DNA of 64,000 nt from positions 1 through 64,000 of the forward strand of contig DLMJ01000016.1 of the NCBI GenBank assembly GCA_002479255.1. The letters are read 5' to 3'. The notes below the pieces were generated by a model, which made no database searches, was not told the origin of the DNA, and was given only the letters and a program-made list of their open reading frames with translations. This DNA comes from Candidatus Binatus soli. GTDB lineage: Bacteria; Desulfobacterota; Binatia; Binatales; Binataceae. The position numbers were made by a program, and so were the translations under genes. Positions 1 through 9,079 of the stretch are shown one piece after another (the first letter of the stretch is position 1; each line of letters starts with the position of its first letter).

Positions 1-236
1 ACGGCGACGCCAACTTCAACGGCGACTGCAACCGTCACGCCGACTGCGACAGCAACGGCGACCCCGACGGCAACCTCAACCGCGACCCCGACCGCAACGG
101 CGACAGCGACCACCACCGCAACTGCGACGGCGACCAAGACTGCGACGGCGACCAAGACTGCGACGGCGACGCCAACTTCAACGCCGACTGCAACCGTCAC
201 CCCGACGGCGACCGCAACGGCGACACCGACCGCACC
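1..236 (+). repeat. Low-complexity Thr/Ala/Pro-coding repeat
   Basis: Imperfect hexanucleotide repetition of ACG/ACC/ACT alternating with GCG/GCA/CCG, coding for Thr-Ala-Thr-Pro. A 21-base unit reading A-T-K-T-A-T-A is duplicated around 130-170. Such tracts form extended linkers and tend to vary in length by slippage. The same kind of tract occurs at 14041-14260. Confidence 0.8.
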
Positions 237-549
237 GGTCGGTCCGCTCGACGTGTCGCCACCGTACTTGAGCTTCTCGAGCTCGGAGATTGAGGGTACG
301 AGCTCAAGCCAGACGGTGACGCTCAGCAACCCGAGTGGCAGCGGCACCGCGACCATCGCGAGCATTCTGATTCTTCAGGACGGCGGCGGCTTCTCGGTCG
401 CCAGCACCACCTGCGGCGCGCAGCTGGTGGGCGGCTCGTCGTGCGTCATCACGGTGGAGTTCAATCCGTCGGCGCTAGGTTATTCGTCGGGCGTGGTGAT
501 GATCACCGACAACGCCAGCAACTCGCCGCAGATGGTGGATCTCTTCTGA
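1..549 (+). CDS. C-terminal part of a surface/exported protein with Thr-Ala-Pro tract and choice-of-anchor D domain (5' truncated)
   Basis: The reading frame is open from the first base, so the gene starts outside the window. The first ~78 codons are a low-complexity run of Thr alternating with Ala, Pro, Ser and Lys. Then comes one ~95-residue beta-rich module (LDVSPPYLSFSS... to QMVDLF) of the choice-of-anchor D (ASPM/SPD-2/hydin-like) type, with two Cys (TTCGA and SSCVI). The module ends abruptly at VDLF where the family usually continues to a final SGTG-like strand, so the end may be clipped. The gene at 12834-14624 has the same tract-plus-module tail, so the missing N-terminus may also be a beta-propeller; that is inference. 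Likely exported. Confidence 0.75.
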   Translation, partial: TATPTSTATATVTPTATATATPTATSTATPTATATATTTATATATKTATATKTATATPTSTPTATVTPTATATATPTAPVGPLDVSPPYLSFSSSEIEGTSSSQTVTLSNPSGSGTATIASILILQDGGGFSVASTTCGAQLVGGSSCVITVEFNPSALGYSSGVVMITDNASNSPQMVDLF

Positions 550-693
550 AATGAAAATTCTGCCCACGCGCCGCTGAAGCGCGCGGGTCGCGGCTGGTTC
601 ACTGTTTCTCGCCCGCCCTTGTTCCTGTTAGCTTCAATGCGTATTTGCGGGCCGTCCGCGACGGCGGCCGCGCTTACAGACTCGAAGACACAA

Positions 694-2082
694 ATGGACA
701 ATCGACACGAATCCAGCGCGACGGCGAAACCGCGCCATGCGTTACTCACCGGATGGGGCCGCTATCCGCTCTCAGAGAGCGACATCTACCGGCCCGAGAA
801 AATCGCCGAACTGCAAGCGGTGGTGACCGCCGACGCGAGCTCGCTAATCGCGCGCGGCGCCGGCCGCGCCTACGGCGATGCGGCGCTGAACGATCAAAAT
901 CGCGTCGTCGATCTGACGCGGCTCAATCGGATGCTCTCCTTCGACGCTGCCACCGGCATCCTGCGATGCGAGGCCGGCGTCACGATTGCGGAGTTGATCG
1001 ACGTCTTTCTCCCGCGCGGTTTCTTTCCGCCGGTCACGCCGGGCACCCGCTTCGTCACGCTTGGCGGATCGATCGCCGCCGACGTGCACGGCAAGAATCA
1101 CCATCGCGACTCCTCATTGGCCTCGCACGTGACCAGCTTCGACCTGATGATCGCGTCGGGCGAGGTGCTTAGATGCTCGCGCGAGGAAAACGCCGAGCTG
1201 TTCCGGGCGACGGTCGGCGGGATGGGTCTGACCGGCGTGATCCTCGAACTTGAACTAAGGATGCGGCGCGTCGAGAGCGCTTATCTCGACGGGAAGTTGA
1301 TCCGCGCGGGCAATATCGACGCCGCGATCGAGGCCTTCGAGCGCGCCGACGCCGAGTGGGGCTATTCGGTCGCGTGGATCGATTGCGCCAGCCGGCTGGG
1401 CGCGCTGGGCCGCTCGGTGCTTAACGTCGGCAACTTTGCGACGCTCGACCGGCTGCCCCGAAATCTGGCGCAGGATCCGCTGGGCACGAGACCGCGGCTC
1501 AGCCCAATGGTTCCGTTCGACCTGCCTGGATTTGCGCTGAATCGGCTTACCGTCAAGGCGTTCAACGCGGTCTATTACGCCCTTCATCGCGAGACCGCCG
1601 CGCACACCATCTTCGACTACCAAAGTTTTTTCTACCCGCTCGATTCGATCCGGAACTGGAATCGAATCTATGGCAAACGCGGCTTCGTGCAGTATCAATG
1701 CGTGTGGCCGCCCGACGAGAGCCGCGCGGGCCTGGTTGAAGTGCTGGAGACGATCAGCCGGAGCCGGCGTGGATCGTTTCTCGCCGTACTCAAAAAGTTC
1801 GGCGCACAGGACGGCCTGCTTTCCTTCCCGATGCCCGGTTATACGCTCGCACTGGACTTCCCGATGACGGAAGGACTGCTGGAATTTCTCGACTCGATCG
1901 ACGCGATGGTGCTGAAGCGCAGTGGGCGCGTGTACCTGGCCAAGGATGCGCGCCTTTCTCCGGAGACGTTTCGCGCGATGTATCCGAATCTCGCCAAGTG
2001 GCAGGCGGCGAAGGCCGTCGCCGATCCCGACAACCGCTTCTCGTCGAGCCTGTCGCGCAGGCTTGGGATGTGTCCCGCCTGA
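694..2082 (+). CDS. dprE1: DprE1-like FAD-dependent decaprenylphosphoryl-ribose 2'-oxidase
   Basis: An FAD-linked oxidase of the VAO/PCMH fold. It would oxidise the 2'-hydroxyl of polyprenylphosphoryl-ribose, the first half of the epimerisation that gives polyprenylphosphoryl-arabinose. The FAD domain has GRAYGDAALN and VTLGGSIAADVHGKNHH, close to mycobacterial DprE1, and ATVGGMGLTG follows. The C-terminal substrate domain has LSFPMPGYTLALDFP and the lysine motif LAKDARL. The residue matching the benzothiazinone-target Cys of M. tuberculosis is Ala (codon 1849-1851). I chose ATG 694, which gives 462 residues; an upstream TTG at 619 would add 25 residues that do not look like the family. The partner SDR follows after 25 bases. 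The fold is certain; the exact sugar substrate is inferred. Confidence 0.8.
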   Translation: MDNRHESSATAKPRHALLTGWGRYPLSESDIYRPEKIAELQAVVTADASSLIARGAGRAYGDAALNDQNRVVDLTRLNRMLSFDAATGILRCEAGVTIAELIDVFLPRGFFPPVTPGTRFVTLGGSIAADVHGKNHHRDSSLASHVTSFDLMIASGEVLRCSREENAELFRATVGGMGLTGVILELELRMRRVESAYLDGKLIRAGNIDAAIEAFERADAEWGYSVAWIDCASRLGALGRSVLNVGNFATLDRLPRNLAQDPLGTRPRLSPMVPFDLPGFALNRLTVKAFNAVYYALHRETAAHTIFDYQSFFYPLDSIRNWNRIYGKRGFVQYQCVWPPDESRAGLVEVLETISRSRRGSFLAVLKKFGAQDGLLSFPMPGYTLALDFPMTEGLLEFLDSIDAMVLKRSGRVYLAKDARLSPETFRAMYPNLAKWQAAKAVADPDNRFSSSLSRRLGMCPA

Positions 2083-2107
2083 AAGACGGCGCAAGCTCTA
2101 TCGTACG

Positions 2108-2845
2108 ATGACAAAAATTCTTATTCTTGGCGCCACCAGCCCGATCGCGCGCGCACTCGCGCTTCGCTTCGCATCCGACGGAGCGCGATTGTACCTGGCC
2201 GCCCGCGACGGCGATGAGGCGCGGCGGGTTGCGGAAGATGTCAGCGTTCGCGCGGGAGTGACCGCTCTTTCCGGGACCTTCGACGCGTCGGATTTCGCCT
2301 CGCACGACGAGTTCATCCGCCACGCCGCGGGCCGGCTCGGCGGACTCGACGGGGTCGTCGTATGCTTCGGCACGCTCGGCGACGAAGACGCCGCCCAGAC
2401 CGACCCCGGCGCCGCGCTTGCCACGATTCATCAGAATTTCACCGGCGCCGTGTCCTTGATTACGCTGGCCGCCCGTCATCTCGAACAGCAACTCTCCGGC
2501 TTCATCATCGTGATCGGATCGGTCGCCGGTGAGCGCGGCCGCGCACGCAATTATGTGTACGGCTCGGCCAAAGGCGCGCTCGCCATCTTTGCGCAAGGCC
2601 TGCGCGGGCGGCTGGCCGCCAGCGGCGTGCATGTGATGACGGTGAAGCTCGGCACGGTGGATACTCGAATGACCTGGGGACGCGAGGGCGCCATCCTCAC
2701 GATTTCACCGGCCAAAGCCGCCGATTTGATATACGCGGCGTATCGCAGGCGCGCCGAAGTCGTGTACACCCCGTGGTTCTGGCGCTTCATCATGGGCGCG
2801 ATCCGGCTTATCCCCGAAAGCCGCTTCAAACGCCTCAGCTTCTGA
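2108..2845 (+). CDS. dprE2: DprE2-like SDR (decaprenylphosphoryl-2-keto-erythropentose reductase family)
   Basis: A 245-residue short-chain dehydrogenase. The N-terminal glycine motif is ILGATSPIARALALRFA, with the active-site Ser in IGSVAGERGRARN and the YxxxK motif in YGSAKGAL. It has the C-terminal hydrophobic segment (YTPWFWRFIMGAIRLIP) seen in membrane-associated DprE2 proteins. It lies 25 bases downstream of the DprE1-like oxidase on the same strand, the order of the two enzymes that interconvert polyprenylphosphoryl-ribose and -arabinose. On its own the sequence would only support an SDR call; the pairing with DprE1 is what makes the specific call likely. The short spacer has no strong Shine-Dalgarno. 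Confidence 0.75.
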   Translation: MTKILILGATSPIARALALRFASDGARLYLAARDGDEARRVAEDVSVRAGVTALSGTFDASDFASHDEFIRHAAGRLGGLDGVVVCFGTLGDEDAAQTDPGAALATIHQNFTGAVSLITLAARHLEQQLSGFIIVIGSVAGERGRARNYVYGSAKGALAIFAQGLRGRLAASGVHVMTVKLGTVDTRMTWGREGAILTISPAKAADLIYAAYRRRAEVVYTPWFWRFIMGAIRLIPESRFKRLSF

Positions 2846-2882
2846 AGATCTTCCGATTACCGGCCGGGCAGACTCGATACTC

Positions 2883-2915
2883 AAAAAAAAGGCCCGCGAG
2901 ATGCGCTCGCGGGCC
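2883..2915 (-). terminator. Rho-independent terminator of korAB
   Basis: A perfect 10-bp stem (2891-2900 with 2906-2915) closes a 5-base loop. On the minus strand it is followed by eight T. It sits 30 bases past the korB stop and also lies between the convergent ends of dprE2 and korB. On the plus strand the U-run is poor, so it mainly serves korB. Confidence 0.85.
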
Positions 2916-2945
2916 TTCGTGCATTCGCTACAAAATGTTCGCGGA

Positions 2946-3944
2946 TCAGTTCACGGTCCAGGTATCGCCCTTGCTCAGCAGCTCCTTCAAGTCGCCCGCG
3001 CCCTGCTTGGCCTTGGCGTCCGCGAGCTGCTGGTTGACAGCTCCGTCGTAAGTCGGCTGCGACACCGCGTAGAACACTCCCACCGGGGTCGGCAGAGGAG
3101 GCTCGAAGTGGCCAAGCATGAACGCCAGCGAGAGATTGGTCTCGTCGTGCACGACGAGGTCCTTCTCCGTGACGGTTGCGCTCAGGCGCACTGCCTCGGG
3201 GCGCATTCCGTTCATCCTGATTCCCATGTCGCGATTCTTGCCGAAGATGAGCGGTTTGCCGTGCTCGAGAACCAGCTGATGGTCCGCCTTGAGCGCTTTG
3301 TCGGTGACATCGTTGAAAGCGCCCTCGTTGAAGATGCTGCAGTTCTGCAGAATCTCGATGAACGACGTGCCGCGATGCGCATGCGCGCGCTTGAGCATCT
3401 CGCCGAGATGCTTCTGCTCGATGTCGATCGAGCGCGCAACGAAGGTCCCATGCGTGCCGAGCGCCACCGTAATCGGATTGAACGGAAAATCAACCGAACC
3501 GGCCGGCGTGGACTTGGTAATTTTGCCCACTTCCGAGGTCGGCGAGTATTGGCCCTTGGTGAGTCCGTAGATTCGATTGTTGAAGAGCAGAATCTTTATA
3601 TCGACGTTGCGCCTGAGCGTGTGGATTAGATGATTGCCCCCGATCGAGAGCCCGTCGCCATCGCCGGTCACCACCCACACGTCGAGATCGGGCCGTGAAA
3701 TTTTAAGCCCCGTGGCGATCGCCGGCGCGCGGCCGTGAATGGTGTGGAAGCCGTAGGTATTCATGTAGTACGGAAACCGGCTCGAGCATCCGATCCCTGA
3801 GATGAAGACCGTATTCTCCGGCGCGATGCCGAACTCGGGCATCGTCTTTTGCACCGCGGCCAGAATCGCGTAGTCGCCGCATCCGGGGCACCAGCGCACT
3901 TCCTGGTCGGAGACGAAATCCTTGCGGTTAAGAACGGTTGCCAT
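2946..3944 (-). CDS. korB: 2-oxoacid (2-oxoglutarate):ferredoxin oxidoreductase beta subunit
   Basis: The thiamine-diphosphate subunit (332 aa) of a cytoplasmic 2-oxoacid:ferredoxin oxidoreductase, which couples oxidative decarboxylation and CoA transfer to ferredoxin reduction. Cys19 and Cys22 in WCPGCGDY match the conserved cluster ligands. FISGIGCSSRFP and HGRAPAIATG are family signatures, and GDGDGLSIGGNH is the TPP/Mg-binding motif. The gene follows korA after 6 bases and ends at a strong terminator, so the two form one transcription unit. 2-Oxoglutarate is the likely substrate because of the fused gamma-alpha partner; pyruvate or another 2-oxoacid cannot be excluded from sequence alone. 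Confidence 0.92.
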   Translation of the reverse strand: MATVLNRKDFVSDQEVRWCPGCGDYAILAAVQKTMPEFGIAPENTVFISGIGCSSRFPYYMNTYGFHTIHGRAPAIATGLKISRPDLDVWVVTGDGDGLSIGGNHLIHTLRRNVDIKILLFNNRIYGLTKGQYSPTSEVGKITKSTPAGSVDFPFNPITVALGTHGTFVARSIDIEQKHLGEMLKRAHAHRGTSFIEILQNCSIFNEGAFNDVTDKALKADHQLVLEHGKPLIFGKNRDMGIRMNGMRPEAVRLSATVTEKDLVVHDETNLSLAFMLGHFEPPLPTPVGVFYAVSQPTYDGAVNQQLADAKAKQGAGDLKELLSKGDTWTVN

Positions 3945-3950
3945 TTTCGA

Positions 3951-5846
3951 TCAGCCCTCCAGTACCCGGTTGATGCGGTTTTCCATCTCGCTGACTTTGA
4001 ACGGACGGCCCTGGATTTTGTTGAATCCGAAGGCGTCGATCAGGTATTCGGCGCGGATCAGCTTGAGCAGTTGTCCCATGTTCATTTCCGCGACCATCAC
4101 CTGCTTGAAACGCTTGAGCGTCTCGCCCAGGTCGCGGGGCAGAGGATTCAGGTAGCGCAGATGCACGTGCGAGACTTTCTTGCCCTTGGCGCGCACATGC
4201 TTGACGGCTTCGCGAATCGGACCGAAGCTCGAGCCCCATCCGAGCACGACCAGGTCGCCGCCGCCGGCATCGCCGAACACTTCGGTCGGCGGAATCTCGC
4301 GCACGATACCGGCAATCTTGCGCGCCCGCGTCCGCACCATCAGCTCGTTGTTGGCCGGCGAATGGCTCACGTTGCCGGTCAGGTTTTCGCCCGACAGCCC
4401 TCCGATGCGATGCTCGAGACCCTTGGTTCCCGGCACCGCCCACGGACGCGACAACGTTTCCGCATCGCGGGCGTAGGGCAAGAAACCCTCTGGATTGGTC
4501 GCAAATTCAACTTTGATCGGCGCAAGCTGCTCCGGGTCGGGCAGCAGCCACGGCTCCGCACCGTTGGCCAACTGGCCGTCGGTGAGCAGGATGACCGGCG
4601 TCATGTACTTGACCGCGATTCGCACCGCCTCGTATGCGCAATCGAAGCAGTCGGCCGGCGTCGAGGCCGCGATAATCGGAACTGGCGCCTCGCCATGGCG
4701 TCCGTACATCGACTGCAGCAAATCGGCCTGCTCGGGCTTGGTCGGCATCCCGGTGGACGGTCCGGCGCGCTGGACGTCGGTAATCACGATCGGCAGCTCA
4801 ACCTTCATTGCCAGCCCGACCGCCTCGGCCTTCAAGTCCATGCCGGGGCCCGAAGTCGTGGTGATTGCGATCGCTCCGCCGAATGCCGCGCCAATCGCCG
4901 AGCATACGCCGGCGATCTCGTCCTCGGCCTGGAAAGTATAGACCGGGAAATTCTTGTAGCCCGAGAGGTCGTGCAGGATATCGCTGGCGGGGGTAATCGG
5001 ATACGAGCCCAGAAACAGCGGACGACCTGCCTTTACCGCGGCCGCCACGAAACCCAGCGCGGTCGCGCTATTGCCCGTGATATTGCGATAGAGGCCGGGG
5101 GCGATTCGCGCGGCAGGCACCTCGTACGAACTCGCGAACATCTCGGTCGTCTCGCCGTAGTTGTACCCGGCCGTGAGCACGCGAATATTGGCCTCGATCA
5201 GTTCGGGCGCCTTCTTGAAGCGGTTCTTGAGGGAGACGATCGTGCTGTCGATCGGCCGCTGAAACAGCCACGACAGCATCCCGAGCACGAACATGTTGCG
5301 GCATCGGAACGCCGCGCGATTATTGAGCCCCAGCCCGTGCACCGCCAGCGACGTGAGCTTGCTCACATCGACTTCGATCACCTGGAATTTGTCGAGCGAA
5401 TGATCCGTCAGCGGATTGCTCGCGTAGCCGGCGCGCTTGATGTTGGATTCGTTGAACGCCTCGCGGTCCACGATTATGACGGCGTTGGGCTGAAGATCCT
5501 CGACGTTGGTCCGCAGCGCCGCGGGATTCATCGCGACCAGCACGTTGGGCTCGTCGCCGGGGGTGAAGACCTCGTTGCTTGAAAAATTCAGCTGAAAGCC
5601 GCTGACCCCGGCCAGCGTACCCTGCGGCGCGCGGATTTCAGCGGGATAGTCGGGCAGTGTTGCTATGTCGTTACCGGCCAGCGCCGATTCCGACGTGAAT
5701 TGCATCCCCGTCAACTGCATTCCATCGCCCGAGTCGCCCGCAAACCGGATAACGACATGGTCGCGCTTCAGATGCGGCTTGGGCGCGGACGCGGCGGATT
5801 CATGCGACTCGGCAGCTTGCTCAGCCGCCTCAGGTGGTACAGCCAT
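3951..5846 (-). CDS. korA: 2-oxoacid (2-oxoglutarate):ferredoxin oxidoreductase alpha subunit (gamma-alpha fusion)
   Basis: A 631-residue fused subunit. Residues ~28-220 form the gamma (CoA) domain, starting RFAGDSGDGMQLTG. The rest is the alpha/PYR domain with LGSYPITPASDILHDLS, FQAEDEIAG and TTTSGPGMDLKAEA. A C-terminal transketolase-like domain (LVVLGWGSSFGPIREAV) completes it. The first ~27 residues are an Ala/Glu-rich extension. The start has a Shine-Dalgarno (AAGGAGAT) ahead of ATG 5846. It makes a heterodimer with KorB and passes electrons to ferredoxin, which fits an oxidative or reductive TCA step. Transcribed with korB from the A/T-richer gap at 5847-5986. Confidence 0.92.
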   Translation of the reverse strand: MAVPPEAAEQAAESHESAASAPKPHLKRDHVVIRFAGDSGDGMQLTGMQFTSESALAGNDIATLPDYPAEIRAPQGTLAGVSGFQLNFSSNEVFTPGDEPNVLVAMNPAALRTNVEDLQPNAVIIVDREAFNESNIKRAGYASNPLTDHSLDKFQVIEVDVSKLTSLAVHGLGLNNRAAFRCRNMFVLGMLSWLFQRPIDSTIVSLKNRFKKAPELIEANIRVLTAGYNYGETTEMFASSYEVPAARIAPGLYRNITGNSATALGFVAAAVKAGRPLFLGSYPITPASDILHDLSGYKNFPVYTFQAEDEIAGVCSAIGAAFGGAIAITTTSGPGMDLKAEAVGLAMKVELPIVITDVQRAGPSTGMPTKPEQADLLQSMYGRHGEAPVPIIAASTPADCFDCAYEAVRIAVKYMTPVILLTDGQLANGAEPWLLPDPEQLAPIKVEFATNPEGFLPYARDAETLSRPWAVPGTKGLEHRIGGLSGENLTGNVSHSPANNELMVRTRARKIAGIVREIPPTEVFGDAGGGDLVVLGWGSSFGPIREAVKHVRAKGKKVSHVHLRYLNPLPRDLGETLKRFKQVMVAEMNMGQLLKLIRAEYLIDAFGFNKIQGRPFKVSEMENRINRVLEG

Positions 5847-5986
5847 CTCAGTCCAATCTCCTTGTGGTTAGAGCCTGATTGAAAATTACTCCGATATCTC
5901 GAAGTCCGACAAATATTCAAACACGCGGGTTTAAAGCATAGCTAATCTAACCGGGCCGTTAAAGCCCCACTTTTCTGCCCGCCCCA

Positions 5987-6280
5987 TCAGCGAATCCGAA
6001 ACTCGGTGAATTCCCCCATAAAATCCAGACAGTCTTCGCGTACCTCAGTTACATGCGCCGACGGCGTGCCCAGATGCGCCCACGCCGCGAAAATCTGCAA
6101 ACTCTCCTTGCTGCCTTCCGCGACGATTTCGACCTCGCCGCCCGGGAGATTGCGCGCCCATCCGGCAAGCGCGAGATCGTTTGCCTGGTCGTAGGCCGAG
6201 AATCGAAAGCCGACTCCCTGCACCCGCCCGCTGATTATCAGATGCAGCCTGGCGCGACCCGATTGTTTTTGAGTCGTCAT
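5987..6280 (-). CDS. acyP: Acylphosphatase
   Basis: A 97-residue enzyme of normal family length that hydrolyses carboxyl-phosphate bonds. The signature GRVQGVGFR carries the phosphate-binding Arg26, and WARNLPGGEVEIVAEG carries the catalytic Asn44. The C-terminus ends in the usual F.IR strand. It lies 21 bases downstream of ligA on the same strand and probably shares its transcript. No unusual features. Confidence 0.93.
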   Translation of the reverse strand: MTTQKQSGRARLHLIISGRVQGVGFRFSAYDQANDLALAGWARNLPGGEVEIVAEGSKESLQIFAAWAHLGTPSAHVTEVREDCLDFMGEFTEFRIR

Positions 6281-6301
6281 GCCTCCAATACCTCGCCCAA
6301 G

Positions 6302-8326
6302 TCAGGACGATTCGCCCGCAAGAATCGACGCGAGCCCTTTCTCGTCGAGCACCCTCACTCCCAAGTCCTTTGCCTTCTTCAGCTTCGAGCCCGGCTCCGC
6401 GCCCGCGACCACGAAGTCCGTCTTGCGGCTGACCGACGACGTGACTCGCCCCCCTGCCGCCATGATTTCGCGCTCGGCCTCCTCCCGCGTCATCGATTCG
6501 AGCGTCCCGGTCAGCACGAACGTCTTGTCGCGGATTGGGCCGCGCCCCTCGACCTGGGCCGGCGCTTCGACATCCAGGATTTTGATCAGCCGCTTGACGG
6601 TCTTCAGATTTCGGGGCTCGTCGAAGTAGTCGCGGATGCTGTGCGCTACTTCCGTCCCGATATCGCGCACGCCGAGCAAATCGTCCTCCGAGGCGGTCGC
6701 CAGCGCGTCCATCGTCTTGAACTTCAACGCCAGTTGACGGGCGGTATGCTCGCCGACGTGCCGTATCCCAAGCCCGTTGATAAACCTGTCGAGCGAAGTC
6801 TTGCGCGCCGCCGCAATCGCGTCCAGCACGTTGTGCGCGCTCTTGTCGGCCATTCGCTCGAGCCCGGCGAGTTGCTCCCTGGTCAGCCCGAATAGATCGT
6901 CCATCTCCTTCACCAACCCCTTCTCGACGAGTTGCGCGACCAGCTTGTCGCCCAGCCCTTCGATATCGAGGCAGCCCTTCGACGCGAAATGGCGAATCGA
7001 TTCGCGCATCCGCGCCGGGCAATTCGCATTGACGCAGAAGTAACCGACCTCGCCCTCCTCGTGGACGATCGCCGCGCCGCATTCCGGGCAATGGGTGGGC
7101 ATCTCAAACGGCTTCGCGCGCGGATGCGCTTCCCTGGTGACCCGAATGACGTACGGAATCACGTCGCCGGCGCGCTCGATCAGCACGGTGTCGCGCTCGC
7201 GGATGTCCTTGCGCCTGATCTCGTCTAGGTTGTGCAGCGAAGTATTCGAAATCGTCACGCCGGCGAGCTGCACGGGACGAAGTTTTCCGACCGGCGTGAG
7301 TGAGCCGATTCTGCCGACCTGCACGTCGATCTTCTCGACCACCGTCTCCGCCTGCTGCGCCTTGAACTTGTAGGCAATCGCCCAGCGTGGCGAACGCGAC
7401 ACCTCGCCGAGCTGTTCCTGGAGCGCGTACGAGTTCACCTTGGCCACCACGCCATCGGCCTCGTAGTCCAGCGCGTGCCGTTTTTCGGTGATTTCGTTCC
7501 AGTATCCGAGGATCGCGTCGATGCCCCCGGATACGCGCGACAACGGATTCACGCGCAACCCCAGCGCTTTGATCCCTTGCAGAAATTCCCACTGCGATTT
7601 GAACGCGACGCCCTCGATCACGCCAGGGGCGTACAGGAAAACGTCGAGCGGCCGCGACGCGGTGATCTTTGGATCGAGCTGGCGAAGCGCTCCCGCCGCT
7701 GCGTTGCGCGGATTGGCGAACACCGGCTCGCCGGCCTCGTCGCGCTCCTGGTTCAACCTTGCAAACCCGGTCCGCGGAATAATCACTTCGCCGCGCACTT
7801 CGAGGAGGCGCGGGATTTTGCCGTGCTCGGGACGGCGCAATCTGAGCGGCACGCTCTTGATCGTGCGGATATTCTGGGTGACGTCCTCGCCGTTGATTCC
7901 GTCGCCGCGGGTCGAGCCGACGATCAACCGCCCGTCTTCGTAAACCAGCTCGATACCGAGTCCGTCGAGCTTGATCTCGGCAACGTACTCGATTTCGGCG
8001 TCGGATTTCAGCAGCCGCTTGACGCGTTTGTCGAACTCGCGCATCTCCTCGGCGTCCATCGCGTTGGCGAGCGACATCATCGGCCGCCGATGCGCCACGG
8101 CGCCGAATTTTTCGCTCGGCGCCGCACCCACCCGCTGCGTGGGCGAATCGGGCGTGGCAAGCGCGGGATGCTCCCGTTCGAGCGCCTGGAGCCGGCGCAT
8201 CAGCTTGTCGTATTCGGCGTCGGAAATTTCCGGATCGTCGAGGACGTAGTAGCGATAGTTGGCGCGGTCGATCTCGTCGCGCAGCTTTTCGGCTTGCGCG
8301 GCGAGCTTGTGCGAATCCTCACGCAT
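6302..8326 (-). CDS. ligA: NAD+-dependent DNA ligase LigA
   Basis: A full-length ligase (674 aa) that seals nicks in replication and repair. The N-terminal Ia domain (YRYYVLDDPEISDAEYD) binds NMN. The adenylated lysine is Lys119 in KLDG, followed by GSTRGDGINGEDVT. An OB fold is followed by a Cys4 zinc finger (CPECGAAI ... CVNANCPARM) and HhH motifs (GLGIRHVGEHTA, LLGVRDIGTEVAHSI). A C-terminal BRCT domain begins at DKTFVLTGTLESM. Neighbours are acyP downstream and an MBL hydrolase upstream, 34 bases away. Confidence 0.97.
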   Translation of the reverse strand: MREDSHKLAAQAEKLRDEIDRANYRYYVLDDPEISDAEYDKLMRRLQALEREHPALATPDSPTQRVGAAPSEKFGAVAHRRPMMSLANAMDAEEMREFDKRVKRLLKSDAEIEYVAEIKLDGLGIELVYEDGRLIVGSTRGDGINGEDVTQNIRTIKSVPLRLRRPEHGKIPRLLEVRGEVIIPRTGFARLNQERDEAGEPVFANPRNAAAGALRQLDPKITASRPLDVFLYAPGVIEGVAFKSQWEFLQGIKALGLRVNPLSRVSGGIDAILGYWNEITEKRHALDYEADGVVAKVNSYALQEQLGEVSRSPRWAIAYKFKAQQAETVVEKIDVQVGRIGSLTPVGKLRPVQLAGVTISNTSLHNLDEIRRKDIRERDTVLIERAGDVIPYVIRVTREAHPRAKPFEMPTHCPECGAAIVHEEGEVGYFCVNANCPARMRESIRHFASKGCLDIEGLGDKLVAQLVEKGLVKEMDDLFGLTREQLAGLERMADKSAHNVLDAIAAARKTSLDRFINGLGIRHVGEHTARQLALKFKTMDALATASEDDLLGVRDIGTEVAHSIRDYFDEPRNLKTVKRLIKILDVEAPAQVEGRGPIRDKTFVLTGTLESMTREEAEREIMAAGGRVTSSVSRKTDFVVAGAEPGSKLKKAKDLGVRVLDEKGLASILAGESS

Positions 8327-8360
8327 GGCTGGAGTTCACGACCCTTGCGCGAATCCCCGG

Positions 8361-9068
8361 CTAGCGGCGCGGGTAGCCCATCGCTTCGAGAAAATCGTCG
8401 AGCGTAGGGAATCGCATGTACATGTTGTGACGCTTCTGATCGCCGATCGTCGTGCTCGATTCCGACGAGTACGCGTGCCCCGGATACACCACCGTCGAGT
8501 CGTCGAGATTGCGCAGCGTATCGTTCAGGCTGTGATACATCGCCTCGGGATCCGAATCCGGCAGGTCCACCCGTCCGCACGAGTTCACGAACAGCGTGTC
8601 GCCGGAAATCAGGTTGCCCTCGACCAGGAAGCATTGCGAGCCCGGCGTATGCCCGGGAGTATGCAGGAACTTCACCTCGAGCTCGCCGACTTTGACCGTG
8701 TCGCCCGCATCGACCTTGACCATGTCGGAGTCCGACAATCCCGCGACCTGCTTCACCCCGCCAGCCTCGTGCTTGTTCACATAGACCTTGACCTTCACGT
8801 GTTCGAGCAGCTTGGCGGCGCCCTCGATATTCTGGCCCATCATGTGCCCGCCCAGATGATCGGGGTGATAGTGCGTCAGCAGGATTTTGTCGATCTGGTA
8901 ACCTTCCCCCTCGGCAAATGTGCGTATCGCATCGACCTCCCATGCGGGATCGACGACCGCGAGCTTGCGCGTGACCGGATCGCCGATCAGGTACACAAAA
9001 TTCGCCATCGGGCCGACCTGAGCCTGTCGAAGATAGATTTTCCTTTCGCTGGATTCAGCCATCGCCAA
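8361..9068 (-). CDS. MBL-fold metallo-hydrolase, glyoxalase II / persulfide dioxygenase-like
   Basis: A 235-residue cytoplasmic metallo-beta-lactamase-fold hydrolase. The metal-binding motif THYHPDHLGGH is at residues ~65-75. Further ligands lie in HTPGHTPGSQ, SGDTLF (Asp) and VYPGHAYSSES (His). The layout is that of the hydroxyacylglutathione hydrolase/ETHE1 group. A rhodanese-domain gene lies nearby (9742-10182), a pairing that often points to sulfur or persulfide metabolism, but the substrate cannot be read from the sequence. A possible start two codons in (MAESSERK) is equally plausible. Confidence 0.85.
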   Translation of the reverse strand: MAMAESSERKIYLRQAQVGPMANFVYLIGDPVTRKLAVVDPAWEVDAIRTFAEGEGYQIDKILLTHYHPDHLGGHMMGQNIEGAAKLLEHVKVKVYVNKHEAGGVKQVAGLSDSDMVKVDAGDTVKVGELEVKFLHTPGHTPGSQCFLVEGNLISGDTLFVNSCGRVDLPDSDPEAMYHSLNDTLRNLDDSTVVYPGHAYSSESSTTIGDQKRHNMYMRFPTLDDFLEAMGYPRR

Positions 9069-9079
9069 ATTTCCCTCAC

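Noticed and set aside
1..236. CRISPR-like periodicity
   Set aside because: The repeats are codon-level hexanucleotide repetition inside an open frame, with no spacers.
3849..5582. Long open frame on the plus strand opposite korA
   Set aside because: Arg/His-rich translation without motifs; it is the antisense shadow of a clear korA, as expected in G/C-rich DNA.
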